Positions 33,978 through 34,182 of a DNA stretch of 34,182 nucleotides are shown here, piece by piece. Origin of the DNA: an uncultured Victivallales bacterium (GTDB taxonomy: Bacteria; Verrucomicrobiota; Lentisphaeria; Oligosphaerales; JAFGRS01). The stretch spans positions 1 through 34,182 of the forward strand of contig CAILUI010000375.1 in the NCBI GenBank assembly GCA_903837355.1, given 5' to 3'. Numbering within the stretch: the stretch's first letter is position 1; each line of letters opens with the position of its first letter. The notes under the pieces were generated by a model. That model had not been told where the DNA came from. It did not search any database and saw nothing but the letters and a program-made list of their open reading frames with translations. Both the position numbers and the translations under genes were made by a program.

Positions 33978-34005
33978 ATTATACGCGCCCCGCACGGCAG
34001 GTCAA
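33978..34005 (-). promoter_or_regulatory. Near-consensus sigma-70 promoter of the DUF5722 operon
   Basis: Reading leftwards, TTGACC (34005-34000), a 16-nt spacer and a perfect TATAAT (33983-33978). The predicted start of transcription is about 34 nt before the ATG at 33937, with AGGAGG inside the leader. This is the best promoter in the window and supports transcription of the four genes 33937-24097 as one unit. Confidence 0.7.
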
Positions 34006-34072
34006 GCCGCCCCGGTCCGCAGGCAGGGCGGTTCCGTTTTACCAATGACCATCGGTGTTGGTCACCGGCACG

Positions 34073-34164
34073 GTGAAAGCGTGAGAGCGTGATTGCGTGA
34101 GGGTTACGGCGCGTGTGCCGGCCGTCTGCCACGAATCCACGCTTTCACGTTCTCACGCGCTCAC
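34073..34164. repeat. Mirrored arrays of an 8-bp GCGTGANN repeat
   Basis: On the left, GCGTGA occurs three times at 8-bp spacing (34079-34100). On the right (34137-34164) the reverse-complement pattern, TCACG at 8-bp spacing, is repeated. The two arrays are inverted, about 36 bp apart, and could form a long imperfect hairpin. They lie directly upstream of the operon promoter. A direct-repeat operator array or a degenerate palindromic repeat element would fit. Confidence 0.55.
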
Positions 34165-34182
34165 CCGTAGCGGGAACCGCGA

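Noticed and set aside
34073..34164. CRISPR array
   Set aside because: The units are 8 bp with no spacers of CRISPR length, and no cas genes are present.

Overview
The window is high-GC bacterial DNA packed with secreted carbohydrate-active enzymes. The families (DUF4838, DUF5722, GH123-like with a CBM9-like domain, GH140-like, GH29, GH28 and beta-helix proteins), together with the absence of SusC/SusD or PTS genes, resemble polysaccharide-degradation regions of PVC-superphylum or Hydrogenedentota-type bacteria. This taxonomic guess rests on gene content alone. No rRNA or tRNA gene, CRISPR array or replication origin was seen.

Layout. Positions 1-3967 (minus strand) hold a GH123-like protein running off the left edge and a GH140-like protein, with a decayed coding remnant between them. 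Positions 4111-9509 are bracketed by two inverted copies of a 45-bp intergenic element. Inside lie a family-5 (YejA-like) solute-binding protein co-transcribed with a GH99/WbsX-like protein, a frameshifted alpha/beta hydrolase, an esterase on the opposite strand, and the severed first codons of a 4Fe-4S ferredoxin/nitroreductase-type gene. Positions 9637-12910 hold an orphan HlyD-type adaptor with a G11 tract in its leader, a small membrane protein, and the severed N-terminus of a radical SAM gene. Positions 12915-15260 encode the first DUF4838 glycosidase (minus). Positions 15784-23509 (plus) encode an acyl esterase/peptidase-like hydrolase, a GH29 alpha-fucosidase, a GH28-like protein and a clan GH-A-like glycosidase; an IS3-type transposase remnant and a decayed C-terminal gene fragment lie among and after them. 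Positions 33937-24097 form a compact four-gene minus-strand operon (DUF5722, an uncharacterised putative (alpha/alpha)6-barrel protein, DUF4838, beta-helix) behind a near-consensus sigma-70 promoter.

Function as inferred: outside-the-cytoplasm deglycosylation of complex plant or animal glycans (fucose, GalNAc, apiose/pectin and uronic-acid-type linkages are suggested by family), with esterases removing acyl groups, a solute-binding protein capturing products, and cytosolic enzymes (GH29, GH28-like and the 757-aa protein lack signal peptides) finishing degradation. Substrates are not determined by the sequence.

The region is unusually scarred. I count seven gene remnants or frameshifts, several G/C homopolymers placed in gene leaders, and short inverted or tandem repeats between genes, all suggesting repeated gene gain and loss.
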